A stretch of 64,000 nt of DNA from Candidatus Tidjanibacter gallistercoris (lineage in GTDB: Bacteria > Bacteroidota > Bacteroidia > Bacteroidales > Rikenellaceae). The DNA lies in NCBI GenBank assembly GCA_019114205.1, contig DXFY01000016.1:1-64000 (forward strand), read 5' to 3'. The position numbers and the translations under genes were made by a program. Position 1 is the first letter of the stretch. The number at the start of each line of letters is the position of its first letter. Shown here in pieces: positions 43,375-53,302 of the stretch. The notes under the pieces are model-generated. The model saw only the letters and a list, made by a program, of their open reading frames with translations. It was not told the origin of the DNA and ran no database searches.

Positions 43375-44136
43375 GGAGTACCGGCAGTCGTTGCGGGGCT
43401 GTCGCAGCGCGGTACGGAAGGGATGCGTGCGGTGGAAACGGTATCCGACTGCACGCTGTTCGTTTTTGCCGCATGGATGGAGCGGACGGACCGGTGAGCC
43501 GTGCGCGCTGTTCGGGCTGTCCGTCCGGAGTTGTCGGTTTGGCCGTTCTGCCGGGAGGGTGCAGTTCGGGCAGCCGGCAAAGCCGGCCGGTTAGTGTACG
43601 GCCCGAACGTTATTGTTGCGCCGTTCGTCTGTATTGTTCTCCTGCGTCATTTGGCTGTATTTTCGTCCGTATCGTTCGTTTGCATTTGCATCGGTATGGT
43701 GCTTTCCTTTGGTGTTTGTTTGGGCCGGGTGGTGCGGTTTGCCGTTGCTTCGGTTCCGCATTTGCCGTCTGTGTGCCTGACCGTACACGCTCCGGAGGTA
43801 TCCGACCGTTCGTTGTGTATTTTTAGCGACTTTTTGCATTTCCTGTTTTTACGACTGCTTCCGGCAGTCGTGCCGTTCGCCTGTTCTTTTGTTTCCTCGG
43901 TTGTGCCGTTCGCCGAAGGCCTGGGGGGCGGACGCCGACAGATGCTCCCGGTTGTGGCTTTCGTGCATGCCGTTCGGCTGGTTCGCTTCCGCAGCTTTGC
44001 AGTGCCGCGCCTCCGGCGGGACACGCACCTGCCGGTACGGAGGCTTCCGAACGGGTGCGGTCGCTGCTTTTATGCACTCCGGGCCGGCCGAACGCTCCGA
44101 CCGGAAGTCGGAAACCGGCGTTTTTTTCGCAGTATG
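43375..44136. other. Long intergenic region, no gene seen
   Basis: Roughly 760 bp. Frames up to 220 codons run through it in both directions but are Arg/Val/Ala-rich with no domain or signal. The middle part (43600-43760) is T/G-skewed on the plus strand. A hairpin ACGACTGC/GCAGTCGT lies at about 43849-43869 without a T-tract. I see no tRNA or repeat array. Confidence 0.4.
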
Positions 44137-44168
44137 TTGGTGTATTATGTCCGTATTTGCTAATTTTA
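44137..44168 (+). promoter_or_regulatory. Putative promoter of the DUF2851 gene
   Basis: TTG at 44137-44139, a 21-bp spacer and TAATTTTA at 44161-44168 (one base off consensus), 24 bp before the ATG at 44192. Confidence 0.5.
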
Positions 44169-44191
44169 CGACCGTTTGTGTTGTTTGTGCT

Positions 44192-45481
44192 ATGAAGACG
44201 GACGGCGATATATTGCGGCTCGTGTGGCCGCATCTGGTCGGAACGGAGACTTTCGTGCCGGAAGGCGGCAGTTCGCTGAAGATACTGAAGGCGGGCGAGG
44301 AGGATGCCGGAAGCGGTATGTATCGTTCGGCGGATATCGAAGCGGACGGGGTGCGCCGTCGGGGCGACGTGCTGTTCGGCGCTGCGGGAGCGGAGGGTTC
44401 CCGCAGCGCTCCCGTGCTCCCTGCCGCCGCACAGTATGCCGTACTTCAGGTGGTTTCCGCTCCTGCACCGTGTCTTTACGATGCCGGCGGAGAGCGTATT
44501 CCGCAGTTGGTCGTACCCGTTCCGCAGCGGTTGCGGGATGCGGTGGCTTCTCTGAGGGCCGGGGCGGGACGGTACGAGTGCGGGGTGTGGCTGGGCGATT
44601 TGCCCGCCGCCAAACGCATTTCCTTTCTGGACAGGCTCGTGGTCGAACGCCTCGACCGGAAATGCCGGGATGTGGTGCAGGTGCTGGAAGGATGCGGCGG
44701 CGACTGGGCGCAGACGCTCTACACGATGCTCTTCCGGGCCATGGGCGGTAACCGCAACAGGGAGCCGTATATCGAACTCGCCTCGCGTGCCACTCACCAG
44801 ATGGTGCTGCGCGAGCGGAGCGATATCGAATTGGTCGAGGCGCTGCTGCTCGGCACTGCCGGCCTGCTGGACGGGTGCTTTTTCGACGATTACATCAAGC
44901 GCCTGAACGACCATTACCTGTATCTTTCGCGCAAGTACGGCATCCGGCCCATGCGTGCAGGCGAGTGGGTGCATTCCGGGATACGGGCGCAGAACAGACC
45001 CGTGACGCGCATCGTGCAGCTCGCCTCGTTCGTCGCCCGCAGCGATTTCATGTTCGACAGCGTGGCGGAATGCCGGACGCGGGCGGACGTGCATGCGCTT
45101 TTCGATACGGAAGTGTCCGGCTACTGGGCGACGCACTACGTACCCGACGGTTCGGGAGAGCGCTGCCCGCGGCGCATCGGCCCCGAAAAAGCCGACCTGA
45201 TTGCGATAAATGCCGTAGTGCCGGTGCTCTTTGCTTACGGCCAGCGTACCGGCCGGCCCCTGCTGAAGGATGCCGCTTTCGAGCTGCTGGGCGACATTCC
45301 GCCCGAAAACAATTCCATCGTGCGCGGCTGGAGCGGTATGGGCGTTCCCGTGCGCAGCGCCCTCGATTCGCAGGCCCTGCTGCAGCTGCGGAACGAATAC
45401 TGCGCCCGCGGTCGCTGCACCGACTGCCGTGTCGGGAAAAGTATAATAAAAGTCGGCGATAAGGCGTTCTGTTTCCGATAA
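44192..45481 (+). CDS. DUF2851 family protein
   Basis: From MKTDGDILRLVWPHLVG the protein has 429 residues, the normal length for this Bacteroidetes-specific family of unknown function. Recognisable features are a central region AQTLYTMLFRAMGGNRNREPYIELA, the segment KRLNDHYLYLSRKYGIRPM, GIRAQNRPVTRIVQLA and a C-terminal Cys cluster CARGRCTDCRVG, which might bind metal. The open frame extends upstream to 43889, but that part lacks similarity and would contain the promoter. A soluble cytosolic protein is predicted. Confidence 0.85.
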   Translation: MKTDGDILRLVWPHLVGTETFVPEGGSSLKILKAGEEDAGSGMYRSADIEADGVRRRGDVLFGAAGAEGSRSAPVLPAAAQYAVLQVVSAPAPCLYDAGGERIPQLVVPVPQRLRDAVASLRAGAGRYECGVWLGDLPAAKRISFLDRLVVERLDRKCRDVVQVLEGCGGDWAQTLYTMLFRAMGGNRNREPYIELASRATHQMVLRERSDIELVEALLLGTAGLLDGCFFDDYIKRLNDHYLYLSRKYGIRPMRAGEWVHSGIRAQNRPVTRIVQLASFVARSDFMFDSVAECRTRADVHALFDTEVSGYWATHYVPDGSGERCPRRIGPEKADLIAINAVVPVLFAYGQRTGRPLLKDAAFELLGDIPPENNSIVRGWSGMGVPVRSALDSQALLQLRNEYCARGRCTDCRVGKSIIKVGDKAFCFR

Positions 45482-45523
45482 AATAGGTATATTTACCGGC
45501 TCAACAGGAAACATGAAACGAAG

Positions 45524-48500
45524 ATGGACATCTTATCGAAAGTAATCAAGACATTTTTCGGAACCAAGAGCGACAAGGACCGCAAGGAAATCCAGCCCTA
45601 CGTGGACCGTATTCTCGCCTTGTACCCGCAAATCGACGCCCTGTCGAACGACGAGCTCCGTGCCCGCAGCGCCGCCTTGCGGCATGACATCGCGGAGACG
45701 ATACGGCCCGACGAGGAGCGGATAACCCAGCTGAAGGGAATACTCGAACAGCTGGAGACATCGCTTGAGGAGAAGGAACGTCATTCGCGCGAAATAGACC
45801 GGCTGACGAAAGAGATAGACGACAAGATAGAGCACAAGCTCGACGAAATACTGCCCGAAGCGTTCGCCATCATGAAGTCCACCGCGCGCCGTTTCGCGGA
45901 GAATCCGACGATAGAGGTCACCGCGACGCAGTTCGACCGCGACCTGGCCGCGACGAAGGATTTCGTTACGATAGAGGGAGACCGGGCCGTTTATTCCAAC
46001 AGCTGGATGGCCGGAGGCAATACCGTGACGTGGGACATGGTGCATTACGACGTGCAGCTCTTCGGCGGCGTCGTGCTGCACAAGGGACGTATCGCCGAAA
46101 TGGCGACGGGCGAAGGCAAAACGCTCGTGGCCACGCTCCCGGTATTCCTGAACGCTCTGGCCGGCAAGGGCGTGCACGTCGTTACGGTGAACGATTACCT
46201 TGCCCGTCGCGACTCGGAATGGATGGGGCCCATGTACGAATTTCACGGACTGTCGGTGGACTGCATCGACAACCACCAGCCCAACTCCGCTGCCCGGCGC
46301 AAGGCTTACATGGCCGACATCACCTTCGGTACGAACAACGAATTCGGTTTCGACTACCTGAGGGACAACATGGCCATCCAGCCGCAGGACCTCGTACAGC
46401 GCAAGCACCATTTCGCCATCGTGGACGAGGTGGACTCGGTGCTTATCGACGACGCGCGGACGCCGCTCATCATTTCCGGGCCGGTGCCCAAGGGCGACGA
46501 CCAGCTCTTCGACCAGTACCGCGGGTTCATCGAACAGCTTTACAACGTACAGCGCAACTTCGTGAACGACCTGCTCGGCCGGGCGCGCAAGCTCATCGGC
46601 GAGGGGAATACCGAAGAGGGCGGCGTGCTGCTCTACCGGGCGCACAAGGGACTCCCGAAATACAAACCGCTCATCAAGTTCCTGAGCGAGGCGGGTAACA
46701 AGGCCCTGATGCAGAAGGTGGAGAACACCTACATGCAGGACAACAACCGGCGCATGCCGGAGATTACGGACGAGCTTTTCTTCGTCATCGACGAGAAACT
46801 AAATTCCGTGGAGCTGACCGACAAAGGGCACGAATTTCTCGCCCGTAACGTCGGCGAGGACGGTTTCTTCGTGCTGCCCGACATAGGCGCTTCCGTGGCC
46901 GAAATAGAGAAAAGCGACCTGAGCGCCGAGGAGAAGACGGCCAAGAAGGACGAGCTCATCAACGAATATGCCGTGAAGTCCGAACGGGTGCATACCATCA
47001 ACCAGTTGCTCAAGGCGTACAGCATGTTCGAAAAGGACGTGGAATACGTCGTCATCGACAACAAGGTGAAAATCGTGGACGAGCAGACGGGGCGTATCAT
47101 GGAAGGGCGCCGCTACTCCGACGGGCTGCACCAGGCTATCGAGGCCAAGGAGCGCGTGAAGGTGGAGGCGGCCACGCAGACATTCGCCACCATCACCCTG
47201 CAGAACTACTTCCGCATGTACCACAAGCTGGCCGGCATGACCGGTACGGCCGAAACGGAAGCGAGCGAATTTTGGAGCATCTACAAACTCGATGTCGTCG
47301 TCATACCGACCAACCGGCCGGTCATCCGCGAGGACAGGGACGACAAGATATACAAGACCAAGCGCGAAAAGTACAATGCCGTGGTCGAGGAAATCGTCTC
47401 CCTCGTGGCCGAGGGCAGGCCGGTGCTCGTGGGTACCACTTCGGTGGAGGTCTCCGAGCTCTTGAGCCGCGTGCTCAAGCTTCGCGGTATCAAACACAAC
47501 GTGCTCAATGCCAAGCATCACCAGCAGGAGGCGCAGGTAGTGGCCGAGGCAGGCCGTGCGGGACAGGTCACCATCGCCACCAACATGGCGGGCCGCGGTA
47601 CCGACATCAAGCTGACGCCGGAGGTGAAGGAGGCGGGAGGTCTGGCCATCGTGGGTACCGAACGTCACGAATCGCGCCGTGTGGACCGCCAGTTGCGCGG
47701 TCGTGCGGGACGTCAGGGCGACCCCGGTTCCTCGCAGTTCTTCGTGTCGCTCGAAGACGACCTCATGCGTCTGTTCGGTTCGGAACGCATCGCCTCCATG
47801 ATGGACCGCATGGGACTGAAGGACGGCGAGGAAATACAGGCCGGCATGATGACCAAGGCCATCGAACGGGCGCAGAAGAAGGTCGAGGAGAACAACTTCG
47901 GCATCCGCAAACGCCTGCTCGAATACGACGACGTGATGAATGCCCAGCGTACGGTCATCTATTCCCGCCGCCGCAATGCGCTGGCCGGAGAGCGGATAGA
48001 CATCGACCGCAACAACATTGTGCTCGATTTTGCGGAAACCTTCGTGGAGAATTTCGGCGAATCGAATTTCGAGGATTTCAGTTTCGAGCTCATCCGTCAG
48101 GTGGCCGTACAGCCCTCGTTTGACGAACAGACTTTCTCGAACGCGAAGAAAGAAGAGCTCGCCGACCTGATAGCGGCCGATATAAACGATGCCTACGAGC
48201 GCCGGGCGCAGTCCGTGGCCGCCACCGCGATGCCCGTGTTGCGGCAGGTGTATGAAAAGCAGGGCGACCAGGTGGAAAACATCTATATTCCGATTACCAA
48301 CGGCAAGCTCGTTTACAACGTACCGGTGAACCTGCGCAGGGCTATCGAAAGCGATGGGGCGGAGATTTACAAGATGTTCACCAAAATCGTGATGCTCACG
48401 ACCATCGACGACAACTGGCGCGACCACCTGCGGCAGATGGACGACCTGCGCCAGAGTGTGCAGAATGCATCCTACGAGCAGAAAGACCCGCTGTTGATAT

Positions 48501-48826
48501 ACAAGCTCGAATCCTACAACCTTTTCAGCGCGATGCTCGAAAAGAGCAACCGCGACGAGTTGTCGATTCTGAACAAGGGGTATATCCCGATGCGTGAGCA
48601 GACCGAACAGAGCGTAAGGCAGCCGAGCAGACCGCAGCAACAGCAGAGTCGCCCCAAGGTGGATATGTCCAAGCTGCAGGCTTCCCGCATGCAGGCCGCG
48701 GCTGCGGCGGGGCAGGGCGACAAGAGCGCTCCTTCTCCCGTACATGTGGAGAAAAAGGTCGGTCGCAACGAGCCGTGTCCGTGCGGCAGTGGCAAGAAAT
48801 ATAAGAACTGTCACGGAGCTTCCTGA
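45524..48826 (+). CDS. secA: Protein translocase ATPase SecA
   Basis: Drives Sec-dependent export through SecYEG. The 1100-residue protein shows Walker A in [43 protein letters not shown], Walker [66 protein letters not shown] and the C-terminal zinc/SecB-binding [18 protein letters not shown]. It is about 200 residues longer than E. coli SecA because of insertions (for example residues 50-110), as is usual in Bacteroidetes. The gene is monocistronic, with a terminator downstream. Confidence 0.96.
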   Translation: MDILSKVIKTFFGTKSDKDRKEIQPYVDRILALYPQIDALSNDELRARSAALRHDIAETIRPDEERITQLKGILEQLETSLEEKERHSREIDRLTKEIDDKIEHKLDEILPEAFAIMKSTARRFAENPTIEVTATQFDRDLAATKDFVTIEGDRAVYSNSWMAGGNTVTWDMVHYDVQLFGGVVLHKGRIAEMATGEGKTLVATLPVFLNALAGKGVHVVTVNDYLARRDSEWMGPMYEFHGLSVDCIDNHQPNSAARRKAYMADITFGTNNEFGFDYLRDNMAIQPQDLVQRKHHFAIVDEVDSVLIDDARTPLIISGPVPKGDDQLFDQYRGFIEQLYNVQRNFVNDLLGRARKLIGEGNTEEGGVLLYRAHKGLPKYKPLIKFLSEAGNKALMQKVENTYMQDNNRRMPEITDELFFVIDEKLNSVELTDKGHEFLARNVGEDGFFVLPDIGASVAEIEKSDLSAEEKTAKKDELINEYAVKSERVHTINQLLKAYSMFEKDVEYVVIDNKVKIVDEQTGRIMEGRRYSDGLHQAIEAKERVKVEAATQTFATITLQNYFRMYHKLAGMTGTAETEASEFWSIYKLDVVVIPTNRPVIREDRDDKIYKTKREKYNAVVEEIVSLVAEGRPVLVGTTSVEVSELLSRVLKLRGIKHNVLNAKHHQQEAQVVAEAGRAGQVTIATNMAGRGTDIKLTPEVKEAGGLAIVGTERHESRRVDRQLRGRAGRQGDPGSSQFFVSLEDDLMRLFGSERIASMMDRMGLKDGEEIQAGMMTKAIERAQKKVEENNFGIRKRLLEYDDVMNAQRTVIYSRRRNALAGERIDIDRNNIVLDFAETFVENFGESNFEDFSFELIRQVAVQPSFDEQTFSNAKKEELADLIAADINDAYERRAQSVAATAMPVLRQVYEKQGDQVENIYIPITNGKLVYNVPVNLRRAIESDGAEIYKMFTKIVMLTTIDDNWRDHLRQMDDLRQSVQNASYEQKDPLLIYKLESYNLFSAMLEKSNRDELSILNKGYIPMREQTEQSVRQPSRPQQQQSRPKVDMSKLQASRMQAAAAAGQGDKSAPSPVHVEKKVGRNEPCPCGSGKKYKNCHGAS

Positions 48827-48892
48827 TAAGCGGGAAACACTTTATTCCGCCGGCAAGCCTTTGGGGCGTGCAGGACACGGAAAACGATGAAT

Positions 48893-48936
48893 CTGCCGCA
48901 GGAGCATCCGGACGATGCCCTGCGGCAGGTTGTTTT
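48893..48936 (+). terminator. Terminator of secA
   Basis: A 10-bp stem CTGCCGCAGG (48893-48902)/CCTGCGGCAG (48919-48928) is followed by GTTGTTTTT. It lies 66 nt after the secA stop. Confidence 0.7.
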
Positions 48937-48938
48937 TC

Positions 48939-49220
48939 GGAGCTGCACGTTGGCAGTTCGTCCTGCGGTGGATGTGCGAGCGGAGGGGTGTTGTTTCCGG
49001 GAATGCTTTGTTGGATTCGTTCCGAGGAGGTGTCAGCGTACCGTGGGGCGGAACTGTACATTTGGCTGTTCGTCTTGCGGCGGGTATGCGAGCGGAGGGG
49101 GGCGTTGTTTCCGGGAATGCTTTGTTGGATTCGTTCCGAGGAGGCGGTTGTGTACTGTGGGGCGGAACTGTACATTGGCAGTTCGTCCTGCGGCAGGCAT
49201 GCAGTAGGAGCGGGGCACGT
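48939..49220 (+). repeat. Tandem repeat of 111-114 bp (two full copies and a partial third)
   Basis: Copies begin GGAGCTGCACGTTGG at 48939, GGAACTGTACATTTGG at 49050 and GGAACTGTACATTGG at 49164. Copies one and two share a nearly identical core (TTTCCGGGAATGCTTTG, then TTGGATTCGTTCCGAGGAGG); the third stops after GTTCGTCCTGCGG. Both periods are multiples of three, so frames stay open on both strands and give proline-rich or Cys/Gly-rich readings. I consider these non-coding because nothing else about them looks like a gene. Confidence 0.8.
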
Positions 49221-50198
49221 TTCACCGAAAAGATTCGTATGCGTCTGTCCCGCAGAGGCGGATGTAGGCCGGATGCGCAGCCGGATGCGCTCGAAACGGT
49301 TCGGCGCTTATGGAGTGTCGTAGCTGTCGTAGCTCCGTATGAAGCGTGTGGCGGGCATGCGGTCTCGATGTGTTCACAGCGCCGGCGGCCCTTTTGTACG
49401 GTCGTCCCGACCCGCAGCGTTTCGGTGCAGGTTTTCGTAGGCCCTTTGAGGGTACTTGTGAAGGTGGGGATTGCGACGGTTTTTCCTTGCCGTTCCGGTG
49501 GAGTGCTTTAGGATGGGCAGAAGGGCGGGCGGAATCCCGTTCGGGCCTTCGGAACGAGTGTACGGGAATGCGCGGATACGGCAACCAAGTTGCAGCAGCT
49601 GCGGCGAAAATTGCGGTGTGTTGCGGGGCTGTCTCGATGCGCCTTTGCGGAATATAGCATCGGATTGTGTTTTTGGGAATACGCAGTATGCCCCGTTTTG
49701 AGGGCGTCGCGTGTTTCCGACAGCAGCAGGCAAACGGCGGGGGAATCGGGCATTGGCCTCTGCTCCTGTTCCGGAGGGATTAAAGGTGTACGGGGCTGGA
49801 TTGGGTTGCTTTTTGGCAATGCCCGTACCGTTCGCTGCGTCGTAAGGTTTTGCGTGCGGCGGACGGGATGGAATGTTTTTTGGATGCTTTCCGGATAATG
49901 TCGGGCAGGCATGTGCGTTATCATGACGAAGCGTGCGACTGTTGCGGTAAGTCTCTATTCGATGCTGTAGGTAGCAGGAACGGCGTTTGAGTCCGGAACG
50001 GATTCCGCAGTTTTGAAAAGCGGGCTTCCGGTATTCGGTGGCCGTGAAGCAACGGGAGTGCTGAATGAGGGAATCGGAGGGTGCCTTTGCCCGGAAAGTG
50101 CGCAGTTTGTGCAGATGCCCGCCGGCATCGGCAGCAGGGGAGAAGGGCGGTGGCATGCAGTGTGCCACCGTGGGTTTTGACAGAAAAATGAAACAGCG
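49221..50198. other. Long gene-poor region, no gene seen
   Basis: Almost 1 kb between the tandem repeat and the DUF4468-like gene. Several overlapping frames of 60-200 codons on each strand show only composition bias. No tRNA, terminator with T-tract or mobile-element signature was recognised. Confidence 0.4.
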
Positions 50199-50936
50199 AT
50201 GGATATGAAAAACATGTTCGTATTCGCGGCGATAGCAGCCGCAGTGTGTTTGTCGCCGACCGTGTTGCGGGCGGATAACGATACGCTTCCCGTTCCGGCA
50301 TTTCCGTTGGACGCCGCCGGACGTATCGAAATCAGCGGTGCCGGGAGTACGGCTTTGACGCGGCAGGAGCTTATGGCCCGGACGAAAGCGTGGGTATATG
50401 ACCATTTCGAGGAGGCTTCCATCGAGGAGAATCCCTCATCGGGTACCGTGAAGGCGACCGGCAGTTTCCTGATTGCCGAAGAGGAGCGGGAAGACCTGAG
50501 CGTCGCCATGGAAATCATGGATTATACCGTAACGGTCGTTTGCGATGATTTCCGTTATGCGTACGGTATCGACGACGTGGGGGCTTTCGTCGCTACGGCC
50601 GTTCCCGTTACGGTCGCTGCCGCCCCGGAGGAGAATCGGTATGAAATCGTGGACAGCATGTATATTTCCATGCCGGGCGATTATGTGGTGTTGATGGACG
50701 ATGCCTATGCCGAGCGTGCCCGTCTGCGCGGCGAGCTGGAGCAGATGCTGGCGACGGACATATCGAACCTCGGCAGGAACAAGTTGCGCCGATACGAACA
50801 GGAACTGCAAAAGACGGCCGACTGGTTCGGGGCGACGGACGATTATTACCGGCTGGTACGGGCGAATTACATGGCCTGTTACGACCATTTGACTGGCTTG
50901 GCTTCGTCACTTGAGGCAGCGTTGGCGGGCGAATAA
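50199..50936 (+). CDS. Secreted DUF4468-like protein
   Basis: A 245-residue protein with a signal peptide (MKNMFVFAAIAAAVCLSPTVLRA). The mature N-terminal half (FPLDAAGRIEISG ... LTRQELMARTKAWVYDHF, then SGTVKATGSFLI and DYTVTVVCDDFRYAYGID) matches the pattern of the Bacteroidetes DUF4468 domain (TBP-like fold): a G-x-I/x strand, a helix ending in W, a G-x-G strand and a final polar strand. The C-terminal third is helical and charged. Function is unknown; periplasmic location is inferred. Start at 50199 or 50205. Confidence 0.7.
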   Translation: MDMKNMFVFAAIAAAVCLSPTVLRADNDTLPVPAFPLDAAGRIEISGAGSTALTRQELMARTKAWVYDHFEEASIEENPSSGTVKATGSFLIAEEEREDLSVAMEIMDYTVTVVCDDFRYAYGIDDVGAFVATAVPVTVAAAPEENRYEIVDSMYISMPGDYVVLMDDAYAERARLRGELEQMLATDISNLGRNKLRRYEQELQKTADWFGATDDYYRLVRANYMACYDHLTGLASSLEAALAGE

Positions 50937-51093
50937 TGGTTGGCCGGCTGTTGCGCGAATCCGGTGCGGTCCGGGAAAGTTTTTATGCACGCTTCGGAAG
51001 GAAGGAAAGACCGGGCGGCTCGTCCGACGGTTCGGTCGATGCCCGACGGCGGTGCGGAACCTTTTCGAAAAGTCGGGGCCTGCAGGGTGGGTA

Positions 51094-51141
51094 AATCAAA
51101 AGCAGCAAGAGACATTGTAATGTCTCCTGCTGCTTTTGATT
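51094..51141 (-). terminator. Strong terminator between DUF4468-like gene and yidC
   Basis: A 23-bp imperfect palindrome: AATCAAAAGCAGCA (51094-51107) with GAGACATT (51109-51116), mirrored at 51119-51141 with one mismatch and a 2-nt loop. A and T runs inside the arms suggest termination for both the minus-strand yidC unit and the plus-strand gene upstream. Confidence 0.7.
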
Positions 51142-51155
51142 ACCGCTCGATGGAC

Positions 51156-53162
51156 TTACTTCTTGCGTTTCTTGGGTGGCTGGTTTTTCGTGCTCTGCGG
51201 TTTTGCCGTATGGGTTTTCTGGCTGCCGCCGTAGGCTTTCTGCTGTTGCTGGCGCTGCATCTGCTGCTGTTGCCGGAGCGCTTCTTCGTAACGCATCTGC
51301 CATTTGCTCTTTTTCCGTGTGGCGGCGTTGCGGTCGGCTTTCTCGGCATTGCTTTGCAGTTTGGCGAGGAGTTTCTCTTCGTTCACGGAGTACCGGATGA
51401 TGTACATGATTAACATCGTGAAGAGCTGCGAAAGCAGGTAGTAGTAGGTGAGGCCGCTGGCGTAACTGTTGAACCAGCAGAGCATCAGAATGGGCATCAG
51501 GTAAACGGTCATGAACTTCATCCCCGCCATCTGGGGCCCGGCCGACGCGGTCTGCTTGTAGGTCATGCGCGAGTAGAAGAACAGGGCGAGCGCCATGAGC
51601 AGCGTGAACAGGCTTACGTGGTCGCCGTAGAAGGGGATTTTGAAAGGCAGCTGCAGCACGCTGTCGTATGCCGAGAGGTCGTCGGCCCAGAGGAAGTGCT
51701 GGCCGCGCAGCTCGATGGAGGCCGGCAGGAAACGGAACATGGCGATGAGGATAGGCATCTGTATCAGCATGGGGATGCAGCCGCCCATCGGGCTCACGCC
51801 GCATCTCTTGTAGAGTTCCATGACCGCCTGCTGTTTCTTGAGTGCGTCTTCCTGATTCGGGAACCGTTCGTTGATTTCGTTGAGCTGGGGTTGCAGTACC
51901 CGCATCTTGGCGCTCGACATGTAGGACTTGTACGTGAGCGGCAGGATAATCAGCTTGATGATGACCGTCAGAATCAGGATGATGATGCCGTAGTTCGAGA
52001 TGAATTTGCTGAGCCAGTTGAATACGTTGATGGTGAGCCCCGTATTAATCCAGCTGATGAGGCTGCCGCCGAGGGGGATGACTTTTTCCAGTTTCAGGTC
52101 GTACGAACGCATGATGGTGTACTGGTTGGGACCGAAATAGTACTGGAAGGCGTATGTCGTCTGTGCCGGGTCGTACGGTACGGAGAAGGTGGCCGCAAAA
52201 TCCTTTATTTCGCCAGTGCCTTCCTTCTTCGTGTCGAAGCCGACGGCATCGGCCGTGAAGTCGTCCTTCGCAATGAACACCGCCGAGAAGAACTGCTGTT
52301 TGAAGCTGACCCAGTTTACCTTCGTCTTGATTTCCTTGCTGCGCTGGCCTTCCGAGGCGCCGAGTTGTTCGATTTTGCGGGCATCCGGATAGCGGTAGGC
52401 CACCGTGGTGTTCATGTTCTCGTTCTTGTATCCCTTTTCGTTCTGGAGGGTGGTGGCGCTCCAGTCGAGGTTGAAGAACGTTAGATTGGAAGTGTATTCC
52501 TGCATGCCGATGAAATCGACATCGAAATCGACCATATAGTTGTCCGGATAGACCGTATATACGTATTCGATGGCTGCTCCCGTTTCGGCATCGACCGGCA
52601 GCCGCAGGCGGAGGCTTCGAGCGGTTCCGCCGTCGGGCAGGGGCGTTTCGGTCGTCTCGGCGTCGGTGAACACGAAGTCCGCCGTATTGATTTGGGCCGT
52701 ATTGTACGCACGTTTGATGAAGAGTTCCATATCGAACCCTACCGACCCTTCCTTGTACATCATCAGCGGAGCGCCGTCGTACCTTTTATAATCCTTGAGT
52801 TCCACGTTCGTCACGATACCGCCCCGCGACGATATCCATACCTTGAGGAGTTCGTTTTCCAGCATGTAGGTGCGGGCTTCCGCACGGGCGGCCTCGGCGA
52901 GCGAGGCTCCCATGCCTGCCAGAACGAGCGAATCCTGCCGGGCCTGTTCCGCAGCCTGTGCCTGCATCGCATCGCCGGCCGCTTTGCCCGCATCGCCGAG
53001 GGGAATCTCCTCGACGAATCGTTCCGGATGTTCCGCGCGGGCGATGGAGTCGGCCCTGAACTGTTCCTGCTGATATTTTGCGGCCTGTCTGGAGTTGTAG
53101 AAAACGTATCCGAAGAGGATGACGCCGACTATCAGAAGGCCGATGAGTGTCTTTTTATCCAT
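51156..53162 (-). CDS. yidC: Membrane protein insertase YidC
   Basis: The 668-residue inner-membrane insertase has an N-terminal anchor (TLIGLLIVGVILFGYVFYN) and a large periplasmic beta-sandwich domain with LLKVWISSRGGIVTNVELKDY. A conserved five-helix core follows: NYGIIILILTVIIKLIILPLT, then SAKMRVLQPQLNEINERFP, RCGVSPMGGCIPMLIQMPILIAMFRFLP and MTYKQTASAGPQMAGMKFM. A Gln/Lys-rich C-terminal tail (QQQQMQRQQQQK) ends in a basic stretch, likely ribosome-contacting. It is the last gene of a DUF349-pyrG-yidC unit. Confidence 0.95.
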   Translation of the reverse strand: MDKKTLIGLLIVGVILFGYVFYNSRQAAKYQQEQFRADSIARAEHPERFVEEIPLGDAGKAAGDAMQAQAAEQARQDSLVLAGMGASLAEAARAEARTYMLENELLKVWISSRGGIVTNVELKDYKRYDGAPLMMYKEGSVGFDMELFIKRAYNTAQINTADFVFTDAETTETPLPDGGTARSLRLRLPVDAETGAAIEYVYTVYPDNYMVDFDVDFIGMQEYTSNLTFFNLDWSATTLQNEKGYKNENMNTTVAYRYPDARKIEQLGASEGQRSKEIKTKVNWVSFKQQFFSAVFIAKDDFTADAVGFDTKKEGTGEIKDFAATFSVPYDPAQTTYAFQYYFGPNQYTIMRSYDLKLEKVIPLGGSLISWINTGLTINVFNWLSKFISNYGIIILILTVIIKLIILPLTYKSYMSSAKMRVLQPQLNEINERFPNQEDALKKQQAVMELYKRCGVSPMGGCIPMLIQMPILIAMFRFLPASIELRGQHFLWADDLSAYDSVLQLPFKIPFYGDHVSLFTLLMALALFFYSRMTYKQTASAGPQMAGMKFMTVYLMPILMLCWFNSYASGLTYYYLLSQLFTMLIMYIIRYSVNEEKLLAKLQSNAEKADRNAATRKKSKWQMRYEEALRQQQQMQRQQQQKAYGGSQKTHTAKPQSTKNQPPKKRKK

Positions 53163-53253
53163 GCTCGATGTTTCGTGTTTGCGTGTTTTGTCTGTGCGGA
53201 CCCTGCGTCCGCCGGGTTATCTTTTCGTTCGGGATGCTTCCCCCGCATGCACA

Positions 53254-53281
53254 CGGCCTGCGTCGGTTTGCGCAGGCCGTA
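53254..53281. other. Hairpin between pyrG and yidC
   Basis: A 10-bp stem ACGGCCTGCG (53254-53263)/CGCAGGCCGT (53272-53281) with an 8-nt loop and no T-tract on either strand. It may tune mRNA stability or partly terminate between pyrG and yidC. Confidence 0.5.
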
Positions 53282-53302
53282 CATGCCTTTGGGCTTTGCG
53301 GG

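Noticed and set aside
43501-44163. 220-codon plus-strand frame upstream of the DUF2851 gene
   Set aside because: Composition-driven, no signal peptide or motif, overlaps competing frames and the putative DUF2851 promoter.
48842-49225. Minus-strand frame with repeated RNESNKAFPETTP
   Set aside because: Open only because the 111-114 bp repeat periods are multiples of three; no promoter, start context or domain.
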